From: Microvirga arvi
GTDB taxonomy: Bacteria; Pseudomonadota; Alphaproteobacteria; Rhizobiales; Beijerinckiaceae
Assembly (NCBI RefSeq): GCF_016892765.1
Contig: NZ_JAFEMD010000039.1
Location: forward strand, 1 to 52,225
Length of the DNA stretch: 52,225 bases
Reading direction: 5' to 3'
This document shows positions 1 through 8,692 of the stretch, piece after piece. Under the pieces are notes generated by a model, which was given only the letters and a program-made list of their open reading frames with translations, ran no database searches and was not told the DNA's origin. Position numbers and translations under genes: made by a program. Position 1 is the stretch's first letter, and every line of letters starts with the position of its first letter.

Positions 1-66
1 AGGCCAGGTGTGTAAGCGCGGTGACGCGTTGAGCTGACTGGTACTAATCGCTCGATTGGCTTGATT
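1..66 (+). rRNA. rrl: 23S ribosomal RNA, 3' end (partial)
   Basis: The first bases match the conserved 3' terminus of bacterial 23S rRNA: GAGCTGACTGGTACTAATCG followed by a CTCGATTGGCTTGAT-type tail. Only the last 60-odd bases are in the window. The exact mature 3' end is estimated from the conserved tail and could shift by a few bases. The 5S gene and tRNA-fMet follow on the same strand, so this is the tail of an rRNA operon transcribed into the window. Confidence 0.93.
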
Positions 67-70
67 GCTC

Positions 71-95
71 TCATGATCACTGTCCGTGATCATGA
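71..95 (+). other. Hairpin just after 23S rRNA
   Basis: Perfect 10-bp inverted repeat, TCATGATCAC and GTGATCATGA, around the loop TGTCC, ending in a short T run. It lies directly after the 23S end in the 23S-5S spacer. The likely role is RNase III-type processing or protection of the 23S 3' end. It is unlikely to be a full terminator, because the 5S and tRNA genes follow. The rest of the spacer up to about 289 shows no gene. Confidence 0.6.
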
Positions 96-289
96 TTTTG
101 GACAGCCTCAGACGCCGGCGGGAACGTCCGTTCCCTTGGCTTTCCCGTGCATGAGCACGGGCGGCCGGTCGGCCTTCGCGGGATCTTCGATCCCGGGAGT
201 GTTGAGGTTGAGAGATAAGACCTTTGGGTTTGAACTGTGAAAAGTTCAGGCCGGCGCCCCTGGCGCCCTTGCCTGTTTGTCCTTCGCCG

Positions 290-409
290 GTCCGGTGATT
301 TGAGCGAGGAGCATAAGAACCCGATCCCATCTCGAACTCGGCCGTTAAACTCCTCAGCGCCGATGGTACTGTGTCTCAAGACCCGGGAGAGTAGGTCATT
401 GCCGGGCCT
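290..409 (+). rRNA. rrf: 5S ribosomal RNA
   Basis: Contains the conserved 5S core CCCGATCCCATCTCGAACTC, then GCGCCGATGGTACTG and GGGAGAGTAGGTC. The ends were set by pairing: GGTCCGGTGAT from 290 pairs with the complementary strand ending near 408, forming helix I with two or three G-U pairs. The length of about 120 nt is normal for 5S. It sits about 220 nt after the 23S end, as usual in a bacterial rrn operon. Confidence 0.93.
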
Positions 410-454
410 GCCAAGGACAAACACAACGCCTCTTTATCGATATCGACAACGCGA

Positions 455-486
455 AACGCGGCGCTTCTTCACAAGAGCGCCGCGTT
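455..486 (+). other. Hairpin between 5S and tRNA-fMet
   Basis: An 11-bp perfect inverted repeat, AACGCGGCGCT and AGCGCCGCGTT, with a 10-nt loop, in the 5S-tRNA spacer. It is most likely a processing hairpin that separates 5S from the downstream tRNA. A T-rich stretch follows but is interrupted, so termination would be weak. Confidence 0.5.
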
Positions 487-538
487 CGTGTTTGTCCTCG
501 AGATCGCCTTCGAAGCCTGCTTCGAAGGCCATGATTGA

Positions 539-615
<77 letters not shown>

Positions 616-620
616 AACAG

Positions 621-654
621 AAGCCCTCGCAGGCGAAAGCCGCAGGGGCTTTTG
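621..654 (+). terminator. Intrinsic terminator of the rRNA operon
   Basis: Directly after the tRNA, AGCCCTCGC pairs with GCAGGGGCT (one mismatch, one G-U). An inner GGC-GAAA-GCC tetraloop caps the stem, and TTTTG follows. The hairpin plus U run at the end of the operon fits rho-independent termination of the rrn transcript. Confidence 0.75.
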
Positions 655-819
655 CTGTCCAGCATAAGCAAGATAAGCGCCTCAAACGGCCCGAAAAAAC
701 ATCCCTTCGTTCAATAACAAAGATTGAAGAGGCCCATAGACGAGGCATGGATTCCCGATAGAGTGGCGCAGAACCGTATTGCAAACGGTCGTAGCCTTCA
801 CCAGGGGAACATAGTGTCC

Positions 820-1797
820 ATGAAGTTGACCCGTCGCGAGTTGGCCAAGATCGGCCTCGGACTTGGGGCTGCAGCCGCCCTCGGCCGTAATGCTTTTGCG
901 CAGGCGCCTGCATTCTTCCGGATCGGGACCGGCGGCACGGCTGGAACCTATTATCCCGTGGGCGGTCTCATCGCGAACGCCGTCTCGAGCCCGCCGCAGC
1001 TCGTCCTGACGGCTCAGGCGTCCAACGGCTCGGTCGCCAACGTCAATTCTATCGTCTCCGGTGCGCTCGAATCGGGCTTCACCCAGGCCGACGTCGCCTA
1101 CTGGGCCTATAGCGGCACAGGGCTATTCGAAGGCAAGGGCAAGATCGAGGATCTGCGGCTCCTGGCCAATCTCTATCCTGAGAGCATCCATCTCGTGGCT
1201 GCGAAATCAGCCAACATCAAGTCCGTCGCCGATCTCAAGGGCAAGCGCGTCTCCCTCGACGAGCCCGGCTCGGGCACCCTTGTTGACTCGCGGATCATCC
1301 TCTCCGGCTGGGGCCTGAAGGAATCGGATGTGAAGGCCGACTTCCTGAAGCCGAACCAAGCAGCCGAGCGCATGCGCGACGGCGGACTGGATGCTTTCTT
1401 CTTCGTCGGCGGCTATCCGACCAGTGCGATCACGGAACTCGCGGCCACCGGCGGTGGCGTCGACCTCGTTCCGCTGGCGGGGCCCGAGGCCGATGCCATC
1501 CGCAAGCAATACAGCTTCTTCGCCGCTGACGAGATTCCGGCCGGCACCTACAAGGATGTGGCTGCCGTGAAGACGCTGGCCGTCGGCGCCCAATGGGTGA
1601 CCTCGGCCAAGGTGCCGGAGGCGGTCGTCTATGAGGTCGTGAAGGGTCTCTGGAGCGACAGGACCCGCGCGGCTCTCGACGCCGGCCATGCCAAGGGCAA
1701 GCTGATCCGCAAGGAAAGCGCTCTTGCCGGCGCCGGCATCCCCGTGCATCCGGGTGCGGAGCGCTTCTACAAGGAAGCCGGTCTCCTCAAGAGCTGA
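820..1797 (+). CDS. TAXI-family TRAP transporter substrate-binding protein
   Basis: Periplasmic receptor of a TRAP (tripartite ATP-independent periplasmic) transporter of the TAXI subfamily, which delivers small organic acids or amino acids to a fused permease. The N-terminus, MKLTRRELAKIGLGLG, is a twin-arginine-like signal with a hydrophobic core and an AFAQA cleavage region. The mature part opens with RIGTGGTAGTYYPVGG, the typical TAXI start, and ends with a VHPGAERFYKE-type C-terminus. ATG 820 is preceded by AGGGGA at 803-808. GTG 814 has tighter spacing and would add two residues. The permease gene follows after 76 nt. The substrate cannot be read from sequence; many TAXI systems carry glutamate or dicarboxylates. 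Confidence 0.9.
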   Translation: MKLTRRELAKIGLGLGAAAALGRNAFAQAPAFFRIGTGGTAGTYYPVGGLIANAVSSPPQLVLTAQASNGSVANVNSIVSGALESGFTQADVAYWAYSGTGLFEGKGKIEDLRLLANLYPESIHLVAAKSANIKSVADLKGKRVSLDEPGSGTLVDSRIILSGWGLKESDVKADFLKPNQAAERMRDGGLDAFFFVGGYPTSAITELAATGGGVDLVPLAGPEADAIRKQYSFFAADEIPAGTYKDVAAVKTLAVGAQWVTSAKVPEAVVYEVVKGLWSDRTRAALDAGHAKGKLIRKESALAGAGIPVHPGAERFYKEAGLLKS

Positions 1798-1818
1798 TCG
1801 ACACCAGCCCTCCAGTCA

Positions 1819-1850
1819 GCCTCCCGCGTCAGTCGCCGCGGGAGGCGCTT
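1819..1850 (+). terminator. Hairpin between TAXI receptor gene and permease gene
   Basis: Perfect 10-bp stem, GCCTCCCGCG (1819-1828) and CGCGGGAGGC (1837-1846), followed by GCTTTGCTT. The U tract is weak, so it should terminate only partially or protect the 3' end of the receptor mRNA. It lies inside the 76-nt gap between co-directional receptor and permease genes. Confidence 0.55.
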
Positions 1851-1873
1851 TGCTTCCCGTCCAAGAGTACGTC

Positions 1874-4045
1874 ATGACCGCCACCGATGCCCATGTGATC
1901 ATTGAGAACCGCAGCCTCGAGGAGAAGTTCGATCCCGAGATGCGCTTCCGTCCCCTGCCGACGGGAACCGCGTGGCTGGTTGCAGGACTTCTCCTGACTC
2001 TCTCGTTCTTCCACTACTACACGGCAGGCTTCGGATTGCTGCGGGAGGCCACTCATCGCGGCATCCATATGGCCTTCGTGCTCGGCCTCATCTTCCTGGT
2101 CTTCTCGGCATCCAAAAAGGACTATGACCGGATCGCGCCTTCGAGCTGGTGGCGTCCGGGCAGCATCTCGCTGATCGACTGGGCTCTTGCGGTCGCCGCG
2201 GTCGTCTCCTCTCTCTACGTCCCTTGGATCTTCAGCGAGCTCGCTTTCCGGGTCGGCAACCCTTCGCCGACCGACGTGGTGATGGGGACGATCCTCATCG
2301 TCGTCCTGCTGGAGGCGACGCGCCGTTCCGTAGGCTGGCCGCTTCCGGTCATCGCCATCGGCGTCATGCTCTATGCCTATTTCGGCCCCTCCATGCCGGG
2401 CATCCTGCAGCATCCCGGCGCGTCCTGGTCGAACATCGTCAACCATCTCTACCTCACGAGCCAGGGCATTTATGGCATCGCTCTGGGAGTCGTTGCCACT
2501 TACGTCTTCCACTACGTGCTCTTCGGCGTGCTCGCGACGCGGGTCGGCCTCGGCAAGCTCTTCATCGATCTCGCCACCGTTGTCGCCGGGCGCTATGCAG
2601 GCGGACCGGCGAAGGTCTCGATCTTCGGCTCGGCCCTGTTCGGGATGATCTCCGGCTCCTCCATCGCCAATACGGTGACGGTCGGCTCGCTGACGATTCC
2701 GGCCATGATCCGGGTCGGCTACCAGCGCCATTTCGCGGCGGCCGTCGAGTCGGCCGCCTCGACCGGTGGCCAGATCACGCCGCCGATCATGGGGGCCGCG
2801 GCCTTCCTCATGGTCGAGTTCCTGAACCTGTCGTACCAGACGATCATCCTGGCGGCGATCGTTCCGGCCTGCATGCACTTCTTCGGCGTGTTCATGCAGG
2901 TCCATCTCGAGGCCAAGCGAGCCGGGTTGAAAGGGCTGCCGGTGGAGGAGCTGCCGAACGCTGGAAAAGTCATCCGTGAGGGATGGCAGACCATCATGCC
3001 GCTTGCTGTTTTGCTGATCGTGCTGTTCTCCGGATTTACACCTTATCTGGCCGCTTTCTGGGGCATCACGGGCTGCCTCGTCGTCGGCGCTTCGCGGGTT
3101 CCCGTCATCACCATCGGCTTCCTCGTCGCGATCATTGCAGGGATCGCCACGGGCCTTCTCACGCAGCTCGTCTTCGTGGGGCCGGTGCTGGCTTTCGTCC
3201 TGGGCCTCCTGATCTACACCTACCTCAGAAGCGAAGCCGGCAAGGCGGTGGTCATCGACCTCATCGACGCCTTCGTGGTCGGCGCGAAATACGCCATCGG
3301 CGTGGGTGCGGCGGCGGCCACCGTCGGGATCATCGTCGGCATCGTCACCCTCACCGGCGTAGGCTTCAAGATCTCCTTCATCGTCACGTCCTTCGCCGCG
3401 CAGCTGGCTCAAGGCTTCATGGATCTCGTGCCGGCGGGCCTTGCCGACATGAAGGCGATGACTCTGTTCTTCACCCTGCTGATGACGGCTATCGTCTGCA
3501 TCCTGCTGGGCTGCGGCGTGCCGACCACGGCAAACTACATCATCATGGTCACCGTCGCGGCGCCGGCCCTCGGCCTTCTCGGCGTCCAGCCGCTCGTCGC
3601 CCATTTCTTCGTCTTCTATTACGGGGTGCTCGCCGATATCACGCCGCCCGTGGCCCTGGCCGCTTATGCCGGGGCCAGCATGGCGGGCGCCGACCCGTTC
3701 AAGACCGGCAACACGGCCTTCCGCCTTGGCCTCGGCAAGGTGCTGGTGCCATTCGTCTTCGTCTATGGGCCGGCCATGCTCATCGTGACGCCCGAATTCA
3801 CCTGGCCCGGCTTCCTCTTCGTCGTCGCCGGTGCCGTGGTGGGCATCATGTTCCTGTCGGCGGCCTTCGCCGGCTATGGACTGACCGTGATGCGGGCTTG
3901 GGAGCGCTGGCTCATCGGCTTGGCATCGCTGCCGATCATCGCGCCCGATCCGGAACCGACCCTGATCGGCCTGGCAATGGCAAGCCCCGTGGTCGTGTCC
4001 CAGCTGTTCAAGGCTCGCGCCGCACTGGTGCCGAAGCCGGCCTGA
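1874..4045 (+). CDS. TRAP transporter permease, 4TM/12TM fused subunit
   Basis: Inner-membrane protein of about 723 residues that fuses the small (DctQ-like) and large (DctM-like) TRAP subunits, as usual for TAXI systems. It drives secondary, ion-coupled uptake of the solute bound by the upstream receptor. Nearly the whole length is hydrophobic segments. The DctM-type signatures are GSALFGMISGSSIANTVTVG and STGGQITPPIMGAAAFLMVE near residues 260-320, and a LGCGVPTTANYIIM repeat in the second half, forming the two re-entrant loops. ATG 1874 is chosen because upstream in-frame codons overlap the receptor gene; its ribosome-binding site is poor (AAGAG). No DUF1850 gene follows, unlike the second TAXI cluster here. 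Confidence 0.92.
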   Translation: MTATDAHVIIENRSLEEKFDPEMRFRPLPTGTAWLVAGLLLTLSFFHYYTAGFGLLREATHRGIHMAFVLGLIFLVFSASKKDYDRIAPSSWWRPGSISLIDWALAVAAVVSSLYVPWIFSELAFRVGNPSPTDVVMGTILIVVLLEATRRSVGWPLPVIAIGVMLYAYFGPSMPGILQHPGASWSNIVNHLYLTSQGIYGIALGVVATYVFHYVLFGVLATRVGLGKLFIDLATVVAGRYAGGPAKVSIFGSALFGMISGSSIANTVTVGSLTIPAMIRVGYQRHFAAAVESAASTGGQITPPIMGAAAFLMVEFLNLSYQTIILAAIVPACMHFFGVFMQVHLEAKRAGLKGLPVEELPNAGKVIREGWQTIMPLAVLLIVLFSGFTPYLAAFWGITGCLVVGASRVPVITIGFLVAIIAGIATGLLTQLVFVGPVLAFVLGLLIYTYLRSEAGKAVVIDLIDAFVVGAKYAIGVGAAAATVGIIVGIVTLTGVGFKISFIVTSFAAQLAQGFMDLVPAGLADMKAMTLFFTLLMTAIVCILLGCGVPTTANYIIMVTVAAPALGLLGVQPLVAHFFVFYYGVLADITPPVALAAYAGASMAGADPFKTGNTAFRLGLGKVLVPFVFVYGPAMLIVTPEFTWPGFLFVVAGAVVGIMFLSAAFAGYGLTVMRAWERWLIGLASLPIIAPDPEPTLIGLAMASPVVVSQLFKARAALVPKPA

Positions 4046-4149
4046 GGGCGGATAAGGCGGTGCTGGGCACGGCTCACGCAAGAACCTGAACCATTCTGCC
4101 GCGCTCCCGTTGTGTTCTTTGCTTGGTTCAAAGACAGCAGGAGAGCCTC

Positions 4150-4980
4150 ATGGTGGATTACAGGAAGCTTCTGGATGCGTTCGTAGGAGCCATCGGACGT
4201 CCTGATCACACTCCGGGGCAGCCTGCTCAGGGTGGCGTGCGCCAGCAGGTCGAGAAAGGCGTGACCCAGGTCACGGGCCAGTCGCCCGATCAACTCCTGC
4301 AGAAGGCCAAGGATTTCGCAACCCAGCATCCGGGTCTGACCCAGACGGCTCTGATCGGCTTGGCCGGTCTCCTGTTCAAAGGGCGCAAGAAGAGCAAGCT
4401 GACCGGCAATCTGGTCAAGCTCGGCGGCCTCGCCGTCATCGGCGGGCTGGCCTACAAGGCCTATCAGAACCAGCAGGCGGCCAGAGGCGGCGCCGCTGGA
4501 GAAGACAACGCGCCGGCTGCTCCTGCCGCCTCTGAGGCGCAGATCTCCGCCCCTAAGCCCGAAGAGGCCGTCGCGCGATCGGCTCTCAGCGTGACGGAAA
4601 CCTCGCGCTTCCATCCGGTGTCCCAGACCGAGGACGATGCGCTTCTCTTCCTCCGCACCATGGTGGCGGCTGCGGCGGCCGACGGGCATATCGACGAGGC
4701 GGAGCGGTCGCGAATCACCAAGGGTCTGACCGAGGCGGGCATCGACCCGGACGCCACCCGTTGGCTCGAGACAGAGATGGCTTCGCCCGCCGATGTGGAG
4801 GAGCTCGCCGCTCCTGTGAATGATCCGGAGAAGGCGGCTCAGGTCTATGCGGCAGCCCGCATCGCCATCGATCCCGACACGATCCAGGAGCGCGAATTCC
4901 TGCATCAGTTGGCCGAGGCCCTCGATCTCGATCCGGCTGTCAGGACGCAGATCGACGACACGGCAGGGGCGCTGACCTGA
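4150..4980 (+). CDS. TerB-like DUF533 protein (YebE family)
   Basis: A 276-residue protein. It has an N-terminal amphipathic, Gln-rich part, a glycine-rich hydrophobic stretch near residues 70-105 (GLAGLLFKGRKK, then LGGLAVIGGLAYKAYQNQQ), an Ala/Pro linker, and a C-terminal all-helical TerB-like domain starting near residue 155 (DDALLFLRTMVAAAAADGHI). This architecture matches DUF533 proteins such as E. coli YebE, an inner-membrane protein of unknown function. The acidic TerB residues (DGHIDEAE) are present. ATG 4150 follows AGGAGAG at 4139-4145. It stands alone, convergent with the next gene. The usual tellurite-resistance label is by homology only. Confidence 0.85.
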   Translation: MVDYRKLLDAFVGAIGRPDHTPGQPAQGGVRQQVEKGVTQVTGQSPDQLLQKAKDFATQHPGLTQTALIGLAGLLFKGRKKSKLTGNLVKLGGLAVIGGLAYKAYQNQQAARGGAAGEDNAPAAPAASEAQISAPKPEEAVARSALSVTETSRFHPVSQTEDDALLFLRTMVAAAAADGHIDEAERSRITKGLTEAGIDPDATRWLETEMASPADVEELAAPVNDPEKAAQVYAAARIAIDPDTIQEREFLHQLAEALDLDPAVRTQIDDTAGALT

Positions 4981-4986
4981 GGCGTC

Positions 4987-5586
4987 TCAGAGAGGCGAGG
5001 TTTTCCCTAAAGGCTTGATGCTCTGGTACTTCACCGTAGTCTGCCTGCCGCCTCCCTCCTCGTAGCGCTTGGCCAGAACGAAGCCGAGATCGGGCGAGTA
5101 CAGATCCGTAACTTCTGACGTGACCTTGCCCTCGGCATTGAGGTAGCGGTTGCGCACGATCAGCACGTTGTAGGAGCAGGCGCCGAGCTGGAACTGCTCC
5201 TGGCCTGTCACGGTGAGTTCAAGAGAGACCAGGGCGCCTACCTTGTCGGGCTGAGCTAAAGCATAGGTGATGGCGCGGCGAGCCTTCAGCTCGAGGGGGA
5301 ATACGGTTCGCAAATCGGAGACGGGGATGTTGATGCTGCGTGCCGTGTCGTCGAAGCGGCTGATCGGAAAGAAGCCCCGGTAGTAGACGACGTGCTGCTT
5401 CTTTCCGCTCGGATACGAATTCACCACGTGGACGAAATGGTTCGGAGCTGGCCGAACCTCGGCGGTGGCCCCCTGCTGCTCCAAAACAAACCCCAGCTTC
5501 GCCGTCTGTGCTGTCGGACAGTCATTCGCCGAGGCCGTAGACACAAGAGGGGCCACAAGGGCCGCAAGGAGGGTGTATCGAAACAT
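4987..5586 (-). CDS. Secreted protein of unknown function
   Basis: A 199-residue protein I cannot assign to a named family. The start MFRYTLLAALVAPLVSTASA is a clear Sec signal peptide, so the product is probably periplasmic. The mature protein has two cysteines that could pair (NDCPTAQ near the N-terminus, LGACSYNV later) and alternating beta-type segments ending in VTDLYSPDLGFVLAKRYEEG. This weakly recalls DUF3108-like beta proteins. ATG 5586 is preferred over an upstream in-frame codon at 5622, because it places the signal peptide at the N-terminus. It is convergent with the TerB-like gene, six bases apart. Confidence 0.7.
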   Translation of the reverse strand: MFRYTLLAALVAPLVSTASANDCPTAQTAKLGFVLEQQGATAEVRPAPNHFVHVVNSYPSGKKQHVVYYRGFFPISRFDDTARSINIPVSDLRTVFPLELKARRAITYALAQPDKVGALVSLELTVTGQEQFQLGACSYNVLIVRNRYLNAEGKVTSEVTDLYSPDLGFVLAKRYEEGGGRQTTVKYQSIKPLGKTSPL

Positions 5587-5780
5587 GGCTGGGCTGCTTG
5601 GAATGGGCGTGGGCGAACGCAAGGAATGAGATCTTTATGTGCAACCCTATAACGCGCTGCGCTTGTCTTGGAAATGCCGAATGGAGTCTGGTGCTGAGCT
5701 TGGATGAAAAATATTTCCCATGCCTCGGCAGCAACTTTCGTCAGGGGATGGTTGATCTCGGCTTCCGCTCCAGATCAAAT

Positions 5781-5795
5781 ACCGACTAATTCGGT
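5781..5795. promoter_or_regulatory. Inverted repeat before the dehydratase gene (candidate operator)
   Basis: ACCGA-CTAAT-TCGGT, a 5-5-5 inverted repeat 27 nt before the ATG of the sugar-acid dehydratase. The strong ribosome-binding site AAGGAAATGAAG follows it. Short GC-flanked palindromes in this place often bind GntR- or LacI-type sugar-acid regulators. No regulator gene is adjacent, so the role is inferred from position alone. Confidence 0.3.
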
Positions 5796-5821
5796 TACGG
5801 ATGCCCGAAAGGAAATGAAGA

Positions 5822-7630
5822 ATGGCTGAGAGGCCTCACCGTCGCACTCCCGATCAGCTTCGCTCACGGCTCTGGTTCGATAATCCGGACAATCCGGGCA
5901 TGACGGCGCTCTACCTGGAGCGCTATCTGAATTTCGGCCTCACGGCCAAGGAGCTGCAGGGCAAGAAACCGATCATCGGCATTGCGCAGACAGGTTCCGA
6001 TCTGTCGCCCTGCAATCGGCACCATCTGGACCTTGCCAAGCGCGTGCGCGACGGCATCACGGCCGCCGGCGGCGTAGCTTTCGAGTTCCCGTGCCATCCG
6101 ATCCAAGAGACCGGTAAGCGCCCGACCGCCTGCCTCGACCGCAATCTCGCCTATCTCTCCCTCGTCGAGGTTCTCTACGGCTATCCGCTCGACGGCGTGG
6201 TGCTGCTCACCGGCTGCGACAAGACCATGCCGGCCTGCATCATGGCGGCGGCGACCGTGAACATTCCGGCGATTTCGCTCAATGTCGGCCCGATGCTCAA
6301 CGGCTGGCATCACGGCGAGCGCACGGGCTCCGGCACCATCGTCTGGAAGGCCCGCGAGCGCCACGCGGCCGGCGACATCGACTACCAGCAGTTCATCGAC
6401 ATCGTCGGCTCGTCGGCTCCGTCCGTCGGGCACTGCAACACCATGGGCACGGCCTCGACGATGAATGCGCTGGCCGAGGCTCTCGGCATGTCACTGCCGG
6501 GCTCGGCCGCCGTGCCAGCGCCTTACCGCGAGCGCGGGCAGATGGCTTATGAGACGGGCAAGCGTATCGTCGACATGGTTTGGGAGGACCTGAAGCCCTC
6601 CGACATCATGACCCGCGAGGCGTTCGAGAACGCCATTGTCGCCAATGCGGCCATCGGCGGCTCCACCAATGCGCCGGTTCATATCAATGCGATCGCCAAA
6701 CATATCGGTGTGCCGCTCGATTGCGACGACTGGGAGCGCATCGGCTTCGAGATCCCGCTGCTCGTGAACGTGCAGCCGGCGGGTGAATATCTCGGTGAAG
6801 AGTACTATCGCGCGGGTGGCCTTCCGGCCGTGATGGCCGAGCTGATCGGCGCCGGAAAGATTCACGAGGATGCGATCACCTGCACCGGCACGACCATCGG
6901 CGAGAATTGCCGCGGCAAGCATACCTGGGATCACGACGTGATCCGCTCCTACGACAATCCGCTGAAGGAGAAGGCAGGCTTCCTGAACCTGAAGGGTACG
7001 CTCTTCGATTCCGCGATCATGAAGACGAGCGTGATCAGCCCGGAATTCCAGGAGCGCTATCTCAACAATCCGGAGGATCCGAACGCCTTTGAGGGACGCG
7101 TCGTGGTGTTCGATGGGCCGGAGGATTATCATCATCGCATCGACGATCCGTCGCTCAACATCGACGAGCACACGATCCTCATCATGCGCGGCGCAGGGCC
7201 CGTCGGTTATCCGGGCGCCGCCGAGGTCGTGAACATGCAGCCCCCGGGCGCGCTCATCAAACGGGGCGTTCTCTCGCTGCCCTGCATCGGCGACGGACGT
7301 CAGTCCGGCACGTCGGGCACGCCGTCGATCCTCAACGCCTCGCCAGAGGCGGCTGTCGGCGGCGGGCTGGCGCTGCTGCAGACGGGCGACCGCATCCGCA
7401 TCGATCTCAACAAGCGCAGCGCCGACATTCTCCTGTCGCCGGAAGAGCTGGAGAAGCGCCGCGCCGATCTCGAAGCCCGCGGCGGCTATGCCTATCCGGC
7501 GAGCCAGACCCCCTGGCAGGAGATCCAGCGCTCCATGGTCGACCAGCTCTCGGAGGGCATGACCCTGAAGCCTGCCGTGAAGTACCAGAAGGTCGCGCAG
7601 ACCTTCGGCGTGCCGCGCGACAATCATTGA
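5822..7630 (+). CDS. IlvD/Edd-family sugar-acid dehydratase (L-arabinonate/D-xylonate type)
   Basis: Dehydrates an aldonic acid to the 2-keto-3-deoxy acid in a non-phosphorylative pentose (or related) pathway in the cytoplasm. The three cysteines expected to hold the [2Fe-2S] cluster are visible: C64 (DLSPCNRHH), C132 (TGCDKTMPAC) and C205 (GHCNTMGTAS). Their spacing is the same as I recall for Rhizobium L-arabinonate dehydratase. The GRQSGTSGTPSI motif near residues 493-504 supplies the active-site serine. The 602-residue length suits the sugar-acid branch rather than IlvD. The SDR gene follows after 28 nt, suggesting an operon for sugar-acid oxidation. The substrate could also be L-fuconate-like. 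Confidence 0.88.
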   Translation: MAERPHRRTPDQLRSRLWFDNPDNPGMTALYLERYLNFGLTAKELQGKKPIIGIAQTGSDLSPCNRHHLDLAKRVRDGITAAGGVAFEFPCHPIQETGKRPTACLDRNLAYLSLVEVLYGYPLDGVVLLTGCDKTMPACIMAAATVNIPAISLNVGPMLNGWHHGERTGSGTIVWKARERHAAGDIDYQQFIDIVGSSAPSVGHCNTMGTASTMNALAEALGMSLPGSAAVPAPYRERGQMAYETGKRIVDMVWEDLKPSDIMTREAFENAIVANAAIGGSTNAPVHINAIAKHIGVPLDCDDWERIGFEIPLLVNVQPAGEYLGEEYYRAGGLPAVMAELIGAGKIHEDAITCTGTTIGENCRGKHTWDHDVIRSYDNPLKEKAGFLNLKGTLFDSAIMKTSVISPEFQERYLNNPEDPNAFEGRVVVFDGPEDYHHRIDDPSLNIDEHTILIMRGAGPVGYPGAAEVVNMQPPGALIKRGVLSLPCIGDGRQSGTSGTPSILNASPEAAVGGGLALLQTGDRIRIDLNKRSADILLSPEELEKRRADLEARGGYAYPASQTPWQEIQRSMVDQLSEGMTLKPAVKYQKVAQTFGVPRDNH

Positions 7631-7658
7631 TCTGCAAAAGACGGGGACGAGAGCGGTC

Positions 7659-8402
7659 ATGAACAGACTTCAAGGAAAGACAGCCCTCGTCACGGCGGCA
7701 GGGCAGGGGATCGGGCGCGCGATCGCGGAAGCTTTCCTCCGCGAGGGTGCGAAAGTCTGGGCAACGGATCTGGATGTTGCGAAGCTGGAAGGACTCGAGG
7801 GAGCTGAAAAGCGCAGGCTCGACGTGCTCTCAAGTGCCGGTGTCGAGCAACTCGTCGCCGAGGCGGGATCCTTCGACATCCTGGTCAATGCGGCGGGTTT
7901 CGTGCATCACGGCACGATTCTCGAATGTTCCGACAAGGACTGGGATTTCTCGTTCGACCTGAACGTGAGATCCATGCATCGTACGATCAAGGCAGTGCTG
8001 CCCGGCATGCTGAAGAAGGGCGGCGGATCGATCGTGAACATCGCCTCCGGCGCCTCCTCTGTGCGCGGCATTCCCAATCGCTATGTCTACGGCACGACCA
8101 AGGCGGCGGTGATCGGCCTCACCAAGGCCGTGGCGGCCGATTTCATCAAGCGCGGTGTCCGCGCCAACGCGATCTGTCCCGGCACGATTCAGTCGCCGTC
8201 GCTCGACGAACGCATCGCGGCCCAGGCGGAAAGCTCCGGCCAAAGCCTGGACGCGGTGCGTCAGGCCTTCATCGACCGCCAGCCCATGGGCCGGCTTGGC
8301 ACGGCGGAGGAGGTAGCGGCGCTTGCCGTGTATCTGGCGTCCGATGAAGCCAGCTACACGACGGGTCATATTCATCTAGTGGATGGCGGGTTCGCGCTTT
8401 AA
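7659..8402 (+). CDS. SDR-family dehydrogenase (BDH2/DHRS6-like, possible 2-keto-3-deoxy-L-fuconate dehydrogenase)
   Basis: A 247-residue classical short-chain dehydrogenase. The NAD site is TAAGQGIG near residues 11-18, with A in place of the usual G after T. Catalytic residues are S130, Y144 and K148 (YGTTK). The stretch around YGTTKAAVIGLTKAVAADF and the CPGTIQSPSLDERI segment closely recall human BDH2 (DHRS6). In bacteria the same branch includes 2-keto-3-deoxy-L-fuconate dehydrogenases of sugar-acid pathways. The position 28 nt behind the dehydratase supports oxidation of the keto-deoxy acid it makes. The exact substrate is not readable. Confidence 0.85.
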   Translation: MNRLQGKTALVTAAGQGIGRAIAEAFLREGAKVWATDLDVAKLEGLEGAEKRRLDVLSSAGVEQLVAEAGSFDILVNAAGFVHHGTILECSDKDWDFSFDLNVRSMHRTIKAVLPGMLKKGGGSIVNIASGASSVRGIPNRYVYGTTKAAVIGLTKAVAADFIKRGVRANAICPGTIQSPSLDERIAAQAESSGQSLDAVRQAFIDRQPMGRLGTAEEVAALAVYLASDEASYTTGHIHLVDGGFAL

Positions 8403-8428
8403 CCTCGCGTCCATGGGACGATGCGACT

Positions 8429-8525
8429 GTCATCCCCTGCGAGCGTAGCGAAGGAAGGGGATCCACCCACGCGCTTATCTGATGGATTCCCTTCCCCTTC
8501 GCTGCGCTCCGGCCAGGAATGACAA
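8429..8525. repeat. Palindromic intergenic repeat, TGTCAT...ATGACA family
   Basis: An imperfect palindrome of 97 bases with TGTCAT and ATGACA ends. Its right arm (CCTTCCCCTTCGCTGCGCTC) is nearly identical to the reverse complement of the left arm of another copy at 15103-15204, so this is a dispersed family. It sits after the SDR gene, where it could act as a transcript-end hairpin. Confidence 0.75.
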
Positions 8526-8590
8526 ACCTTACATCGCTGCCATGTCATGGCCAGGACAAGCCAGGCCATATGCATTTCGGCTATCTCTCA

Positions 8591-8692
8591 CCTCATCCTG
8601 AGGAGGTCGCTCAAGCGACCGTCTCGAAGGAGGATCAGTGCTCTCTGGTATCTCCTTCGAGACGCAGACTGCGTCTGCTCCTCAGGATGAGG
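8591..8692. repeat. Cloverleaf-capable palindromic repeat, CCTCATCCTGAGGAG family
   Basis: The outer 15-bp stem is CCTCATCCTGAGGAG (8591-8605) with its exact complement at 8678-8692. Between them are three adjacent hairpins: GTCGCT-CA-AGCGAC, CGTCTCGAAGGAG with its perfect complement, and CAGAC-TGC-GTCTG. Together they form a four-way junction. The outer CCTCATCCTGAGGAG motif is one I associate with dispersed repeats in Hyphomicrobiales genomes. Apart from these two repeats I see nothing in 8403-8768. Confidence 0.8.

Noticed and set aside
1829..4081. A 750-codon open frame antisense to the first TRAP permease
   Set aside because: It is rich in Asp, Glu, His and Arg with no domain, as expected for the complement of a GC-rich membrane-protein gene. 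The plus-strand frame has clear DctM motifs.
5598..5789. 63-codon frame in the gap before the dehydratase
   Set aside because: No ribosome-binding site or recognisable feature; the gap is probably promoter and operator sequence.
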